DNA of 64,000 nucleotides, from positions 25,881 to 89,880 of the forward strand of contig NZ_ALPT02000005.1 in the NCBI RefSeq assembly GCF_000292245.2. The letters run 5' to 3'. The notes under the pieces are model-generated. The model was given only the letters and a program-made list of their open reading frames with translations. It did no database searches and had not been told where the DNA came from. Position 1 is the stretch's first letter, and the number at the start of each line of letters is the position of its first letter. The translations under genes were made by a program, and so were the position numbers. This DNA comes from Alkalihalobacillus alcalophilus ATCC 27647 = CGMCC 1.3604 (GTDB taxonomy: Bacteria; Bacillota; Bacilli; Bacillales; Bacillaceae_D). This document shows positions 17,366 through 25,404 of the stretch, piece by piece.

Positions 17366-18148
17366 TTAATCCTCCCATAAATTCATAAAGCCAACCGCAT
17401 ATCGAAATACATCTTCACGCTCAGGCTCGTTAAATACTTCATGATAAAACCCGTTCCATTCTTTATACGCTTTCTCCGCTATGTCCAAACTATCAAACCA
17501 ATCCTTCACAGCATATTTACTCACAATTTTATCATCACCTGCCTGCATAACAACAAGCGGAATATCTGGCATCTTTTCTGGATAACGAATCGCCAAATGC
17601 ATTGCCTTACTAAGCTCTCGATACCATCTTACAGATACCTTTGACACTCGTAATTCATCCCTCATATATAGCTCTCGAATCTCTTCGTTTCTTGTTACAA
17701 GAGACGAATTAATGCCTGAGTTAACGGTTAATGAAGGACTTACACGATGTAGGGCCTTTGACATCATTTCTCTTCCTTGTGATGGTGGCTTGTATAAACC
17801 TAAGCATGGGGAAGATAACATTAATCCTTTTATTATATTGTTTTTTTTCTCCATCATATATCGAATCGCAACAAGTCCACCCATACTATGTCCTAATAAG
17901 TAAACGGGTACTTCTTGTTTTTCCGCTTCTTTCACCCATTCATCAACAGAATCAAGGTATTGGGAAAAGCTATTAATATGCCCTCTTTTCCCTCTCGTTC
18001 TTCCTTGACCAGGTAAATCCCCCATTACGACATTAATCCCATGTTCATTCCATTTATTGGCTAACCATTCATAACGACCATGATGTTCGCCAGCACCGTG
18101 AACAATGACGATTGTTGCTCTTGAATCCTCTATAAAATAGGTCCACAT
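17366..18148 (-). CDS. ytpA: Alpha/beta hydrolase YtpA, lysophospholipase-like
   Basis: A 260-residue monoacylglycerol lipase-type hydrolase. The nucleophile elbow is YLLGHSMGGLVAIRY (Ser near residue 88), the oxyanion loop VIVHGAGEHHGRY, and the acid and base lie in VMQAGDDKIVS and GFYHEVFNE. B. subtilis YtpA has been reported to make the phospholipid antibiotic bacilysocin by removing an acyl chain from phosphatidylglycerol; whether this protein does the same is inference from similarity and from its position next to ytpB. The ATG at 18148 follows GAGGGG. Confidence 0.85.
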   Translation of the reverse strand: MWTYFIEDSRATIVIVHGAGEHHGRYEWLANKWNEHGINVVMGDLPGQGRTRGKRGHINSFSQYLDSVDEWVKEAEKQEVPVYLLGHSMGGLVAIRYMMEKKNNIIKGLMLSSPCLGLYKPPSQGREMMSKALHRVSPSLTVNSGINSSLVTRNEEIRELYMRDELRVSKVSVRWYRELSKAMHLAIRYPEKMPDIPLVVMQAGDDKIVSKYAVKDWFDSLDIAEKAYKEWNGFYHEVFNEPEREDVFRYAVGFMNLWED

Positions 18149-18335
18149 TTTAGTTTTCCCCTCTCTAACTCATGAATGCAAGCATCACAGGTCATTCATT
18201 TTGGTTTTTCTTTTTTATTATGAACGGTCATCTCTTTAATCATTAGGAAACCGTTCAACTTTTCCTCATTCTAGTGTAAGAAATGATAAAATAAGTATAT
18301 CGTTTTTCTGTAAAAAGACAAAGGAGATGAATGAA

Positions 18336-18851
18336 TTGATTTACGCTTACAAAGGAAAAAAACCTGTTATCGCAAAGTCAGCCTTTATTGCTGATTATGT
18401 TACGATAACAGGAGATGTTGTCATTGGAGAAGAGTCAAGTATCTGGTTTCAAACGGTCATCCGTGGAGATGTCGCACCGACTATCATTGGTGAACGTGTC
18501 AATATTCAAGATCAATCCATGCTGCATCAAAGTCCAAATAAACCGTTAATTATTGAAGATGAAGTAACCGTTGGACATCAAGTCATGTTACATAGCTGTA
18601 TCATTCAAAAAGGAGCTTTAATCGGGATGGGATCAACGATTTTAGATGGAGCAGAAATAGGAGAAGGCGCTTTTATTGGAGCTGGTAGCTTAGTCCCTCC
18701 AGGTAAAAGAATTCCACCTAACACGCTTGCATTCGGTCGACCAGCGCAAGTCATTCGTGAAATTAATGAAGAAGATAAAAAAGAGATGAAACGAATTGTT
18801 ACAGATTATCGTGATAAAGGCCAATTTTATAAATCATTACAAAAGGAATAA
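18336..18851 (+). CDS. ytoA: Gamma-carbonic-anhydrase-like hexapeptide protein YtoA
   Basis: About 171 residues. The left-handed beta-helix is built from hexapeptide repeats (IADYVTITGDVVIGEESS, IEDEVTVGHQVMLHSCII, IGMGSTILDGAEIGEGAFIG). The three zinc histidines of the gamma class are represented in MLHQSPN and VGHQVMLHS. The family ranges from active carbonic anhydrases to inactive relatives, so activity is uncertain. The ATG at 18327 directly abuts AAGGAG; the in-frame TTG at 18336 is nine bases away and yields MIYAYKGKKP, matching B. subtilis YtoA (MIYPYK). Monocistronic by position. Confidence 0.9.
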   Translation: MIYAYKGKKPVIAKSAFIADYVTITGDVVIGEESSIWFQTVIRGDVAPTIIGERVNIQDQSMLHQSPNKPLIIEDEVTVGHQVMLHSCIIQKGALIGMGSTILDGAEIGEGAFIGAGSLVPPGKRIPPNTLAFGRPAQVIREINEEDKKEMKRIVTDYRDKGQFYKSLQKE

Positions 18852-18888
18852 TGTTTATACTGAATTTGATTTTACTTGGACATAATAT

Positions 18889-18917
18889 GTATAATATTGA
18901 TAATGATAATCAATATT
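18889..18917. promoter_or_regulatory. Fur-box-like inverted repeat without an obvious target gene
   Basis: TGATAATGATAATCA (18898-18912), flanked by ATAATAT and ATATTAT, matches the classical Fur box very well. The nearest plus-strand frame is only a decayed region, and the minus-strand DUF1540 gene points toward it rather than away. A 9-bp hairpin TAGGGGGAG/CTCCCCCTA follows at 18923-18950. Confidence 0.6.
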
Positions 18918-18954
18918 ATAAGTAGGGGGAGATACATCCTCCTCCCCCTAACAA

Positions 18955-19075
18955 GGTCTTCCTTTTCAATTCATCATTAAATTCGTCTTGAGCATAGACT
19001 TTGCTGATGAATATAACATGATCACCACATTCTAATGGACGAGATCATTTTGTAACGATGCAGGAAAATCGCTTT
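18955..19075 (-). pseudogene. Possible remnant of a flavin reductase-type gene
   Basis: On the minus strand a short frame reads RPLECGDHVIFISKVYAQDE, which resembles the GDHxIFIGxV block near the C-terminus of flavin reductases. A stop codon and frame change lie directly upstream, where a different frame reads FSKLKAIFLHRYKM. There is no start or ribosome site. I regard this as a decayed fragment; the match rests on one short motif. Confidence 0.3.
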
Positions 19076-19090
19076 CAATTTTGAAAAAAC

Positions 19091-19252
19091 TTATCCCATA
19101 TGTTCTGGCTCGAACGTTTTACAGTCTGTTTCTTCAGTTTTGTTCGCTTTTTTTCCTTTATGACTAACCACATAAATTTTATCGGCACTACACCGATTTC
19201 CATTATCCCAAAAAACACAGTTGTTTACTTCACATAATACATCAGTCGCCAT
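19091..19252 (-). CDS. DUF1540 small cysteine-containing protein
   Basis: A 53-residue protein below the usual ORF length cut. It contains the DUF1540 pattern: DVLCEVNNCVFW, then NRCSADKIYVVS and ETDCKTFEP, with four cysteines in CxxxxCx8CxnC spacing likely to bind metal. Small DUF1540 proteins are common in Bacillaceae and their function is unknown. GGGAGGTGA precedes it; the ATG at 19252 has seven-base spacing, while the in-frame ATG at 19258 is too close to the site. It lies in the gap between ytoA and metK, beside the orphan Fur-like box, to which it is convergent. Confidence 0.85.
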   Translation of the reverse strand: MATDVLCEVNNCVFWDNGNRCSADKIYVVSHKGKKANKTEETDCKTFEPEHMG

Positions 19253-19436
19253 TGTCATTCACCTCCCTATTTTCATTTTTACCGTTTGAACCTCTTCACA
19301 TACTCTCCTTTTTATAAAAACATCTACATAAATTGGACGATGCTGGTTAAAAAACTCGCCCTCCACTTACATATGTAAAATAAACTACGCTGTATCTGCA
19401 TTGATAAAGACTTTTCCTTCTAAACTGAGTAAATAG

Positions 19437-19476
19437 AAAAAAGCTAAACCGCGGCTCACAACGATTTAGCTTTTTT
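19437..19476. terminator. Bidirectional terminator downstream of metK
   Basis: AAAAAAGCTAAA and TTTAGCTTTTTT form a 12-bp inverted repeat with A/T runs on both sides. It starts 11 bases after the metK stop and faces the DUF1540 promoter region. Confidence 0.9.
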
Positions 19477-19486
19477 AGTATTTATT

Positions 19487-20695
19487 TTACTTTGCTAATT
19501 TAGCTTGTTCTTTTAAAACAGCGGCTTTATCAGTGCTTTCCCAAGGTAACTCAACATCTGTACGGCCAAAATGTCCGTATGCAGCTGTTTGTTTGTAGAT
19601 TGGGCGACGTAAATCAAGCATTTTGATGATACCAGCTGGGCGAAGATCAAAGTTCTCAGCGATTAATTCAACTAGAACTTCTTCTGAAACCACACCTGTA
19701 CCAAAAGTATCAACTGAAATCGATACTGGACGAGCAACACCAATAGCATATGCTAATTGAACTTCACATTTCTCAGCAAGACCTGCTGCCACGATGTTTT
19801 TCGCTACATAACGAGCTGCATAAGCACCAGAACGGTCTACTTTAGTTGCATCTTTCCCAGAGAACGCACCGCCACCATGACGAGCATAACCACCGTACGT
19901 ATCAACGATGATTTTACGTCCTGTTAAACCAGCATCCCCTTGAGGTCCACCAATAACAAATCGACCAGTTGGGTTAATGAAGTATTTTGTACTTGCATCA
20001 ATTAACTCAGCAGGAACGACTTCATTAATAACATGCTCTTTTAAATCTTTTTCGATTTGCTCTAATGTTACTTCTGGATGATGCTGTGTGGAAATAACAA
20101 TTGTATCAACACGAACTGGTTTTCCATCTTCATCATACTCTACCGTTACTTGCGTTTTTCCATCTGGACGTAAGTAATCAAGAATTTCTTCTTTACGTAC
20201 TTGAGCAAGGCGACGAGATAATTTATGGCTTAATGAGATTGGTAATGGCATTAATTCTTCTGTTTCGTTTGTTGCAAAACCAAACATTAACCCTTGGTCC
20301 CCTGCACCAATTGCTTCGATTTCTTTATCTGTCATTTGGCCTTCACGTGCTTCTAACGCTTGGTCAACACCTTGAGCGATATCAGCTGATTGCTCATCAA
20401 TAGATGTTAAAACGGCGCAAGTTTCTGCATCAAAACCATATTTTGCACGAGTATAACCGATCCCTTTAATCGTCTCACGAACGATTTTCGGAATATCGAC
20501 ATATGTGCTCGTTGTAATCTCACCAGCAACAAGTACAAGTCCTGTATTTACTGATGTTTCACAAGCAACACGTGCGTTTGGATCACTTTTCAAAATTTCA
20601 TCAAGAATGGCATCCGAAATTTGATCACAAATTTTATCTGGATGTCCTTCCGTTACTGATTCTGATGTAAATAAACGTCTACTTTTTAAAACCAT
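19487..20695 (-). CDS. metK: S-adenosylmethionine synthetase
   Basis: A 402-residue enzyme making SAM from methionine and ATP. It opens RRLFTSESVTEGHPDKICDQ with the ATP-binding histidine; GAGDQGLMFGFA is the family signature hexapeptide region, and GGGAFSGKDATKVDRSGAY is the P-loop-like motif. The ATG at 20695 lies nine bases after AGGAGG; the frame continues upstream to 20716 but would include the ribosome site. It is preceded by a sigma-A promoter and a SAM-I riboswitch, so SAM itself should terminate transcription. In B. subtilis pckA lies next to metK; it is absent here. Confidence 0.98.
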   Translation of the reverse strand: MVLKSRRLFTSESVTEGHPDKICDQISDAILDEILKSDPNARVACETSVNTGLVLVAGEITTSTYVDIPKIVRETIKGIGYTRAKYGFDAETCAVLTSIDEQSADIAQGVDQALEAREGQMTDKEIEAIGAGDQGLMFGFATNETEELMPLPISLSHKLSRRLAQVRKEEILDYLRPDGKTQVTVEYDEDGKPVRVDTIVISTQHHPEVTLEQIEKDLKEHVINEVVPAELIDASTKYFINPTGRFVIGGPQGDAGLTGRKIIVDTYGGYARHGGGAFSGKDATKVDRSGAYAARYVAKNIVAAGLAEKCEVQLAYAIGVARPVSISVDTFGTGVVSEEVLVELIAENFDLRPAGIIKMLDLRRPIYKQTAAYGHFGRTDVELPWESTDKAAVLKEQAKLAK

Positions 20696-20815
20696 TTCTA
20701 TTTTCCTCCTCTGCACATAACCAACAAACAGTCATGGGCGAAAAATTGTGACGGCACTCATTTCCGATTGTGGGAGTAAAAACAATCGAAGACGTATTTT
20801 AGACAAATATAAACG

Positions 20816-20985
20816 ATAAAAACCCTCTTTCCACACAGTGAGGAAAAGGGTTGGAGTGTTTACCTTTCGCCTCTTATCGTCCAAGGAATATACCTTGCAG
20901 GTTAGCACCTTTTCACTTCTTTTCAATGAAGTGATGGTTGCTGGGTTTCTTCGGGCCTGTCCCTCCACCTACTCAGGATAAGAGT
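20816..20985 (-). promoter_or_regulatory. SAM-I (S-box) riboswitch of metK
   Basis: On the minus strand the aptamer runs from CTCTTATCCTGAG at about 20984 through GTGGAGGGAC, GGCCC, GAAACCCAGCAACC and a hairpin, to the closing CGATAAGAG near 20871. These are the conserved S-box blocks. A terminator AACCCTTTTCC/GGAAAGAGGGTT with a T-run occupies about 20816-20857. High SAM should favour termination before metK. Confidence 0.96.
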
Positions 20986-21000
20986 ATCCGTTCGGGACAT

Positions 21001-21029
21001 ATCATAACGCAGATCAGGGTGACTGTCAA
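21001..21029 (-). promoter_or_regulatory. Sigma-A promoter of the metK leader
   Basis: On the minus strand TTGACA (21024-21029), 17 bases, TATGAT (21001-21006). It is positioned about 10-20 bases before the SAM aptamer. Confidence 0.88.
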
Positions 21030-21088
21030 CGATCTCTAGCGTTTCTTTTGGATCAAGTTTTTTCCTATACAAAATTCCCTACGTACGT

Positions 21089-21871
21089 CTATTCGTTTAG
21101 TTTTCTCTTTTCTTGTGATTTCATCCACTTTGCTGCCTTTCCCAAAACATTCTGCTGATCTTTAACAGGGAAATGATGGGGAAATTTTTTAAAGTACCAA
21201 GCTTCTACTTGGTTACCTAATGCTTTTTCTAATCGAATTGAATGCTCGACCGAAACATGTTTATCTTTTTCACCATGAATAACTAATATCGGGATATTCG
21301 TTTTTTTCATTTTACTTATCGGGCTTCTATATTCGTAACGTTCGGGATACTTATTCGGCGTACCACCAATGACACGCTTCAGCATTCTTCTTAAATCGAC
21401 CCGTTCTTCATAGGTTAAGAACATGTCCGTCACCCCATTCCATAGGGTACATGTCGTTAATTGAGGTCGTTCAATCGCTGTAAGGAGGGCCATTACACCA
21501 CCACGAGAAAAACCTAATGCATGGAGGCTATTGGCATTCACATATGGTAACTCACTTAATATATCGAGAGCATGAATCGCATCATAACGATCTTCCCCAG
21601 CAAAATCCTCTTGTCCTTCTCCTCCTCTATTCCCACGATAAAACGGAGCCATAACCACAAATCCTTCACTGGCCCATTGAATTAATCGTTGGACCCGTAC
21701 CATGCCGACATTCTTAATTCCTCCCCTTAAATAAAGAAGACCTGGCAAGCTTTTAGCCATTATGGGCTTCGCTAAATAACCTTTCACTTTTAAGCCTTCA
21801 CTCAAATAAGTCATTTCAAAAAGTTCAATGCGTGGATGTGGGGAAGGAACTCTAACTTGAGCAAGTAACAT
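21089..21871 (-). CDS. ytmA: Prolyl-oligopeptidase-family hydrolase YtmA
   Basis: About 260 residues, alpha/beta hydrolase fold of the S9 family without a propeller domain. The nucleophile elbow is LHALGFSRGGVMALL, the acid and histidine are in VIHGEKDKHVS and FPHHFPVKD, and APFYRGNRGGEGQEDFAGEDR is the block shared with B. subtilis YtmA. Its substrate is unknown. The frame extends to 21907, but the ATG at 21871 (MLLAQVRVPSPHP) has AAAGG ten bases upstream and matches homologue length. It is divergent from the ytlA operon with only about 100 bases between starts. Confidence 0.82.
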   Translation of the reverse strand: MLLAQVRVPSPHPRIELFEMTYLSEGLKVKGYLAKPIMAKSLPGLLYLRGGIKNVGMVRVQRLIQWASEGFVVMAPFYRGNRGGEGQEDFAGEDRYDAIHALDILSELPYVNANSLHALGFSRGGVMALLTAIERPQLTTCTLWNGVTDMFLTYEERVDLRRMLKRVIGGTPNKYPERYEYRSPISKMKKTNIPILVIHGEKDKHVSVEHSIRLEKALGNQVEAWYFKKFPHHFPVKDQQNVLGKAAKWMKSQEKRKLNE

Positions 21872-21969
21872 TTTTTCACAACCTTTATTATCTAGGCTAA
21901 CACACAATAACGTACACCTACATAGACTATCACAATTACAAATATTTAACCTTTGAGGAGTTGAAACAG

Positions 21970-22968
21970 ATGGTTTTCTTAAAACGAATGACCTCGATCA
22001 TTCTACTGATATCTTTAATATTGCTGCCCGTTGCTTGCTCCAATTCAAACGCAGAATTACAGAAAATTCGTCTAGCTGAAGTAACTCGTTCAATTTTTTA
22101 TGCCCCTTTATACGCCGCGATTTCGGAAGGCTTTTTTGAAGAGGAAGGCATTGATTTAGAATTAACGACTACTTGGGGTGGGGATACGACGATGACCACT
22201 CTTCTTTCTGATGGAGCCGATGTTGCGTTAGTAGGTGCAGAAACGTCGATTTACGTCTATGCACAAGGAGCAAATGACCCTGCTGTTAACTTTGCTGCCC
22301 TTACCCAAACAGACGGTACTTTCCTTGTTTCCAGAGAGAAAATGGATTCATTTGAATGGGAGGACTTACGTGATACGACGTTTTTAGGTCAACGTGTCGG
22401 TGGAATGCCACAAATGGTAGGTGAGCATGTACTAAAAAAGCATGGAATTAACCCTCATCAAGATCTTGAATTAATTCAAAGTATTGATTTCGGAAATATT
22501 CCAAGTGCGTTCGCCTCAGGGACAGGTGATTTTGTTCAATTATTTGAACCACAAGCGACTCAATTTGAAAATGAAGGAATTGGGTACATTGTCGCCTCGT
22601 TTGGAGAAGAATCCGCACTTGTGCCATACACAGGATTTATGTCAAAAGAAAGTTTTATTAAAGAAAACACAGAGACTTTAGAAGCTTTTACTCGCGCGTT
22701 ATATAAAGGACAACAATGGGTAGAAGAGCAATCAAGTGACGTCATTGCTGAATCGATTGCTACCTTTTTTGAAGATGCTGATGTCGAGTTAATTGCTCAA
22801 GTTGTTGACCGTTATCAATCTCAAGGCTCATATGCAACGGATCCTCTCTTAACAGAGGAAGCTTGGATTCAACTTCAAGTCATTATGGATGCAGCAGGAG
22901 AGCTTCCTAAAGAAGTCGATTTCCGCGAGCTCGTGAATACAAGTATCGCTGAAAGCGTATTGGACTGA
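21970..22968 (+). CDS. ytlA: ABC transporter substrate-binding lipoprotein, YtlA-like (NMT1/THI5 family)
   Basis: About 332 residues. A signal peptide ends in LLPVACSN, a lipobox with the cysteine to be lipidated. The mature part is the NMT1-like fold: IRLAEVTRSIFYAPLYAAIS and EGFFEEEGIDLELTTTWGGD. Proteins of this group bind thiamine pyrimidine precursors, riboflavin or sulfonates. The match to B. subtilis YtlA and the cognate YtlC/YtlD subunits suggest pyrimidine (HMP) uptake, but no ligand can be read directly and there is no TPP riboswitch in the short leader. The TTG at 21961 abuts GAGGAG; the ATG at 21970 is the better start. Confidence 0.85.
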   Translation: MVFLKRMTSIILLISLILLPVACSNSNAELQKIRLAEVTRSIFYAPLYAAISEGFFEEEGIDLELTTTWGGDTTMTTLLSDGADVALVGAETSIYVYAQGANDPAVNFAALTQTDGTFLVSREKMDSFEWEDLRDTTFLGQRVGGMPQMVGEHVLKKHGINPHQDLELIQSIDFGNIPSAFASGTGDFVQLFEPQATQFENEGIGYIVASFGEESALVPYTGFMSKESFIKENTETLEAFTRALYKGQQWVEEQSSDVIAESIATFFEDADVELIAQVVDRYQSQGSYATDPLLTEEAWIQLQVIMDAAGELPKEVDFRELVNTSIAESVLD

Positions 22969-22972
22969 TTCG

Positions 22973-23752
22973 ATGGCTAAATTAACGATTCAAGACGTCT
23001 CGAAGATTTACTTAACCAAAGAGGAAGCCGCATTAGCATTAGAGGATATTACTTTAACCATTAATGAAGGAGAATTTATCTCGATTATCGGTCCAAGTGG
23101 TTGCGGGAAAACGACTCTTCTTTCTCTCATTTCTGGTATTTTAAAGCCAACAAAAGGAAAAATTTTATTAAACGAAAAGCGGATTGAGCCGAAAACGACC
23201 AATATCGGCTACATGCTCCAACAGGACTATTTATTCCCTTGGCTCACGATTGAAAGTAATATCACAATTGGTCAGCATATTCGCCATTCATTAGATGAGT
23301 CTTCAAGAAGAAGAGCTTTGAATTTACTTGATGCGATGGGGTTGTTAGACAAAAAATCGTTGTACCCTGCCCAATTATCAGGGGGAATGAGACAAAGGGT
23401 TGCCCTGATTCGAATGCTCGCATCAGATCCTTCGTTTATGTTATTAGATGAGCCCTTTTCCGCTCTAGATTATCAAACGAAGCTAAAGCTTGAAGATCTC
23501 GTGTTTAAAACGTTAAAAAGGGAAGGAAAAACAGCGATTTTAGTTACACATGATATCGGGGAAGCCATTTCGATGTCTGATCGAGTCGTTTTGTTAAATA
23601 CAAAACCCGGTCGGATTCATCGTATTTTTGATATCCCAAAAGAGATAAAGGAACTCATCCCTTTTGATGCACGTCAAACTTCTGCTTATACCGAGCAATT
23701 CAACTTAATATGGGAGGAGATGGAATCCCTTGAACCTCGGAAAACTTCATGA
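22973..23752 (+). CDS. ytlC: ABC transporter ATP-binding protein YtlC
   Basis: A 259-residue ATPase of the SsuB/TauB/ThiZ-like group. Walker A is GPSGCGKTT (about 39-47), signature motif LSGGMRQRVAL, Walker B FMLLDEPFSALD, and H-loop LVTHDIGEA. It energises import of the YtlA ligand. The ATG at 22973 lies four bases after the ytlA stop with only a weak ribosome site, so it probably relies on coupling. Its end overlaps the permease gene by 23 bases. Confidence 0.92.
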   Translation: MAKLTIQDVSKIYLTKEEAALALEDITLTINEGEFISIIGPSGCGKTTLLSLISGILKPTKGKILLNEKRIEPKTTNIGYMLQQDYLFPWLTIESNITIGQHIRHSLDESSRRRALNLLDAMGLLDKKSLYPAQLSGGMRQRVALIRMLASDPSFMLLDEPFSALDYQTKLKLEDLVFKTLKREGKTAILVTHDIGEAISMSDRVVLLNTKPGRIHRIFDIPKEIKELIPFDARQTSAYTEQFNLIWEEMESLEPRKTS

Positions 23753-24521
23753 TAATTATTTACGTTCATTACGGAAACAAAAATGGCAAGTTTTTATTGT
23801 TCAAATAAGTATACTCATTTCCTTCCTTTCTTTTTGGGAAGTGGCCGCTCGTCAGCGATGGATTGACCCATTATTATTTAGTATGCCGTCACGAATATGG
23901 GATTTACTTGTCACACGCATCTCTGATGGAAGTTTATTTTTACACACATCCTTTACTTTATTTGAGACGATTCTTGGCTTTATTATCGGAACCCTTGTAG
24001 GGGTCATCATTGCCGCTATCCTTTGGTGGTCACCCTTTACCTCTAAGGTACTTGACCCTTATCTAGTCGTCTTAAATTCAATGCCAAAGGTGGCTCTTGG
24101 TCCGCTTTTAATCGTCGGTCTTGGACCTGGGTTTACTTCTATTTTAGCAATGGGGGCCTTAATCTCAGTCATTATCACCACGATTGTTGTTTATAGTGCC
24201 TTTAAAGAAGTTGACGCTAATTATGTTAAAGTGTTGCATACATTTGGAGCATCAAAGGCTCAAACATTTGGAAATGCGATTTTACCGGCCTCGATGCCAA
24301 CCATTATTTCGACATTAAAAGTCAATGTCGGACTTTCATGGGTTGGAGTTATCGTTGGGGAATTTCTCGTCTCCAAACAAGGACTTGGCTATTTAATCAT
24401 TTATGGCTTCCAAGTGTTCAATTTTACCCTTGTCTTAATGAGCTTAGTTGTGATTGCCGTTTTAGCAACCGTCATGTATAAACTAGTCGAGCTCCTTGAG
24501 AAAAAGTTAATCCAATTTTAA
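23730..24521 (+). CDS. ytlD: ABC transporter permease YtlD
   Basis: A 263-residue inner-membrane subunit with six predicted helices (BPD_transp_1). The EAA loop is in ANYVKVLHTFGASKAQTFGNAILPASMP, the site that docks on the ATPase. The start is a TTG at 23730 inside the ytlC gene, nine bases after GGGAGGAGA, which settles the choice. It ends the ytlACD operon; a terminator follows within 20 bases. Substrate is inferred from the operon. Confidence 0.9.
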   Translation: MNLGKLHDNYLRSLRKQKWQVFIVQISILISFLSFWEVAARQRWIDPLLFSMPSRIWDLLVTRISDGSLFLHTSFTLFETILGFIIGTLVGVIIAAILWWSPFTSKVLDPYLVVLNSMPKVALGPLLIVGLGPGFTSILAMGALISVIITTIVVYSAFKEVDANYVKVLHTFGASKAQTFGNAILPASMPTIISTLKVNVGLSWVGVIVGEFLVSKQGLGYLIIYGFQVFNFTLVLMSLVVIAVLATVMYKLVELLEKKLIQF

Positions 24522-24533
24522 TCGACAATAAAA

Positions 24534-24588
24534 GAAGGGCTGTCCCAAAAGTCATGAAAATGATCTTTGAGGGTTCAGCCCCTTTTTG
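24534..24588 (+). terminator. Terminator of the ytlACD operon
   Basis: AAGGGCTG.CCC and GGG.TCAGCCCCTT pair around an inner loop and are followed by TTTTT. The arm GGGCTGTCCCAAAAGTC resembles the ends of IS1182-type elements, so the hairpin may derive from one. Confidence 0.75.
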
Positions 24589-24612
24589 AATATTATAAAA
24601 GTAAGGGGAAGG

Positions 24613-24809
24613 CTACTGAAAAAGTTCTGTTAGTTAAAATCAAGTTTGGATAAGTTGGTCTACTCCGCCAGCTACATACCCTACGCGTTCCGCGGGTATG
24701 TAGCTGCCTCCGTTTTGGATCATAAAAAAATAGTTTGAATCCATGAGCGACTATCTACTCGAAAAACTAATTTCTAAGTTAAAGTTGATGTTCAGACTTT
24801 TTCAGTGGA
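24613..24809. repeat. MITE-like element with CACTGAAAAA ends (copy 1)
   Basis: About 197 bp bounded by inverted repeats CTACTGAAAAAGTTCTG (24613-24629) and its near-complement CAGACTTTTTCAGTGG (24793-24808). The centre carries CTACTCCGCCAGCTACATAC and the perfect palindrome AGCTACATACCC/GGGTATGTAGCT, then CCTCCGTTTTGGATCAT and AGTTTGAATCCAT. The same centre and left end recur at 27590. There is no coding frame. It fills most of the 350-base gap between ytlD and ytkD. Confidence 0.7.
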
Positions 24810-24871
24810 CTCTCCTTTCCTCCTCCAAGAGTCGGCCAACCCATTTCGTCCGCTAAGTTTCATTTTCTAGT

Positions 24872-25348
24872 TCATCTACCGTTTCTATTCCCTATGTACT
24901 GAAGGGCTAATGGTAAAACTTTATCCTTCATGACAAAACTATATTCCGGATTTTTTTTGAGGTTGTCTGGAAATTGTTTGATTAAAAGTGGTCCGTTCGT
25001 TTCTAAATAATCATCCTTCTCCTCAATGACCTCAACTTCAGCAAAATAAATCGCCTTATTAAACAGCTGACCTTTCCCCTCGACACGATACCACCCGATA
25101 TAATCTAGCCGCCCAATAGTTGCCCCTGTTTCTTCATATACCTCACGATGACAAGCTTCTTCTAAACTCTCTCCTTCTTCGACCTTTCCACCCGGAAACT
25201 CATACCCTCGTTTTTTATGCCTTGTTAACAGCCAGCTTTCCTCAAAACGGCAAAGGACCCAAACATGTTTAACATCCCGCAGCAAACCTTGGCCAAATTG
25301 TAGAGAAATAGAACATCCATTTAAATCTGTAAATTGATAAATGATCAT
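24872..25348 (-). CDS. ytkD: Nudix hydrolase YtkD
   Basis: About 158 residues. The Nudix box is complete: GGKVEEGESLEEACHREVYEETGA (Gx5Ex7REVxEExG) at about 58-81. The leading block KHVWVLCRFEESWLLTRH and the trailing ETNGPLLIKQFPDNL match B. subtilis YtkD, a nucleoside triphosphatase that sanitises oxidised guanine nucleotides and has been implicated in RNA 5' pyrophosphate removal. The ATG at 25348 follows AGGGG; a GTG three bases earlier is also in frame. The gene order after the ytl operon is the B. subtilis order. Confidence 0.9.
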   Translation of the reverse strand: MIIYQFTDLNGCSISLQFGQGLLRDVKHVWVLCRFEESWLLTRHKKRGYEFPGGKVEEGESLEEACHREVYEETGATIGRLDYIGWYRVEGKGQLFNKAIYFAEVEVIEEKDDYLETNGPLLIKQFPDNLKKNPEYSFVMKDKVLPLALQYIGNRNGR

Positions 25349-25404
25349 CACCGCCCCTCTTCTTCATTTTAGTATAAAGGGCAATGACGTCCATTATCAA
25401 TTGC

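Noticed and set aside
21872..21969. TPP riboswitch upstream of ytlACD
   Set aside because: The gap to ytmA is under 100 bases and lacks the conserved CTGAGA and related blocks.
24534..24588. Insertion sequence of the IS1182 type
   Set aside because: Only a short end-like hairpin is present (also at 32150); no transposase frame or second end, so it is called a terminator.
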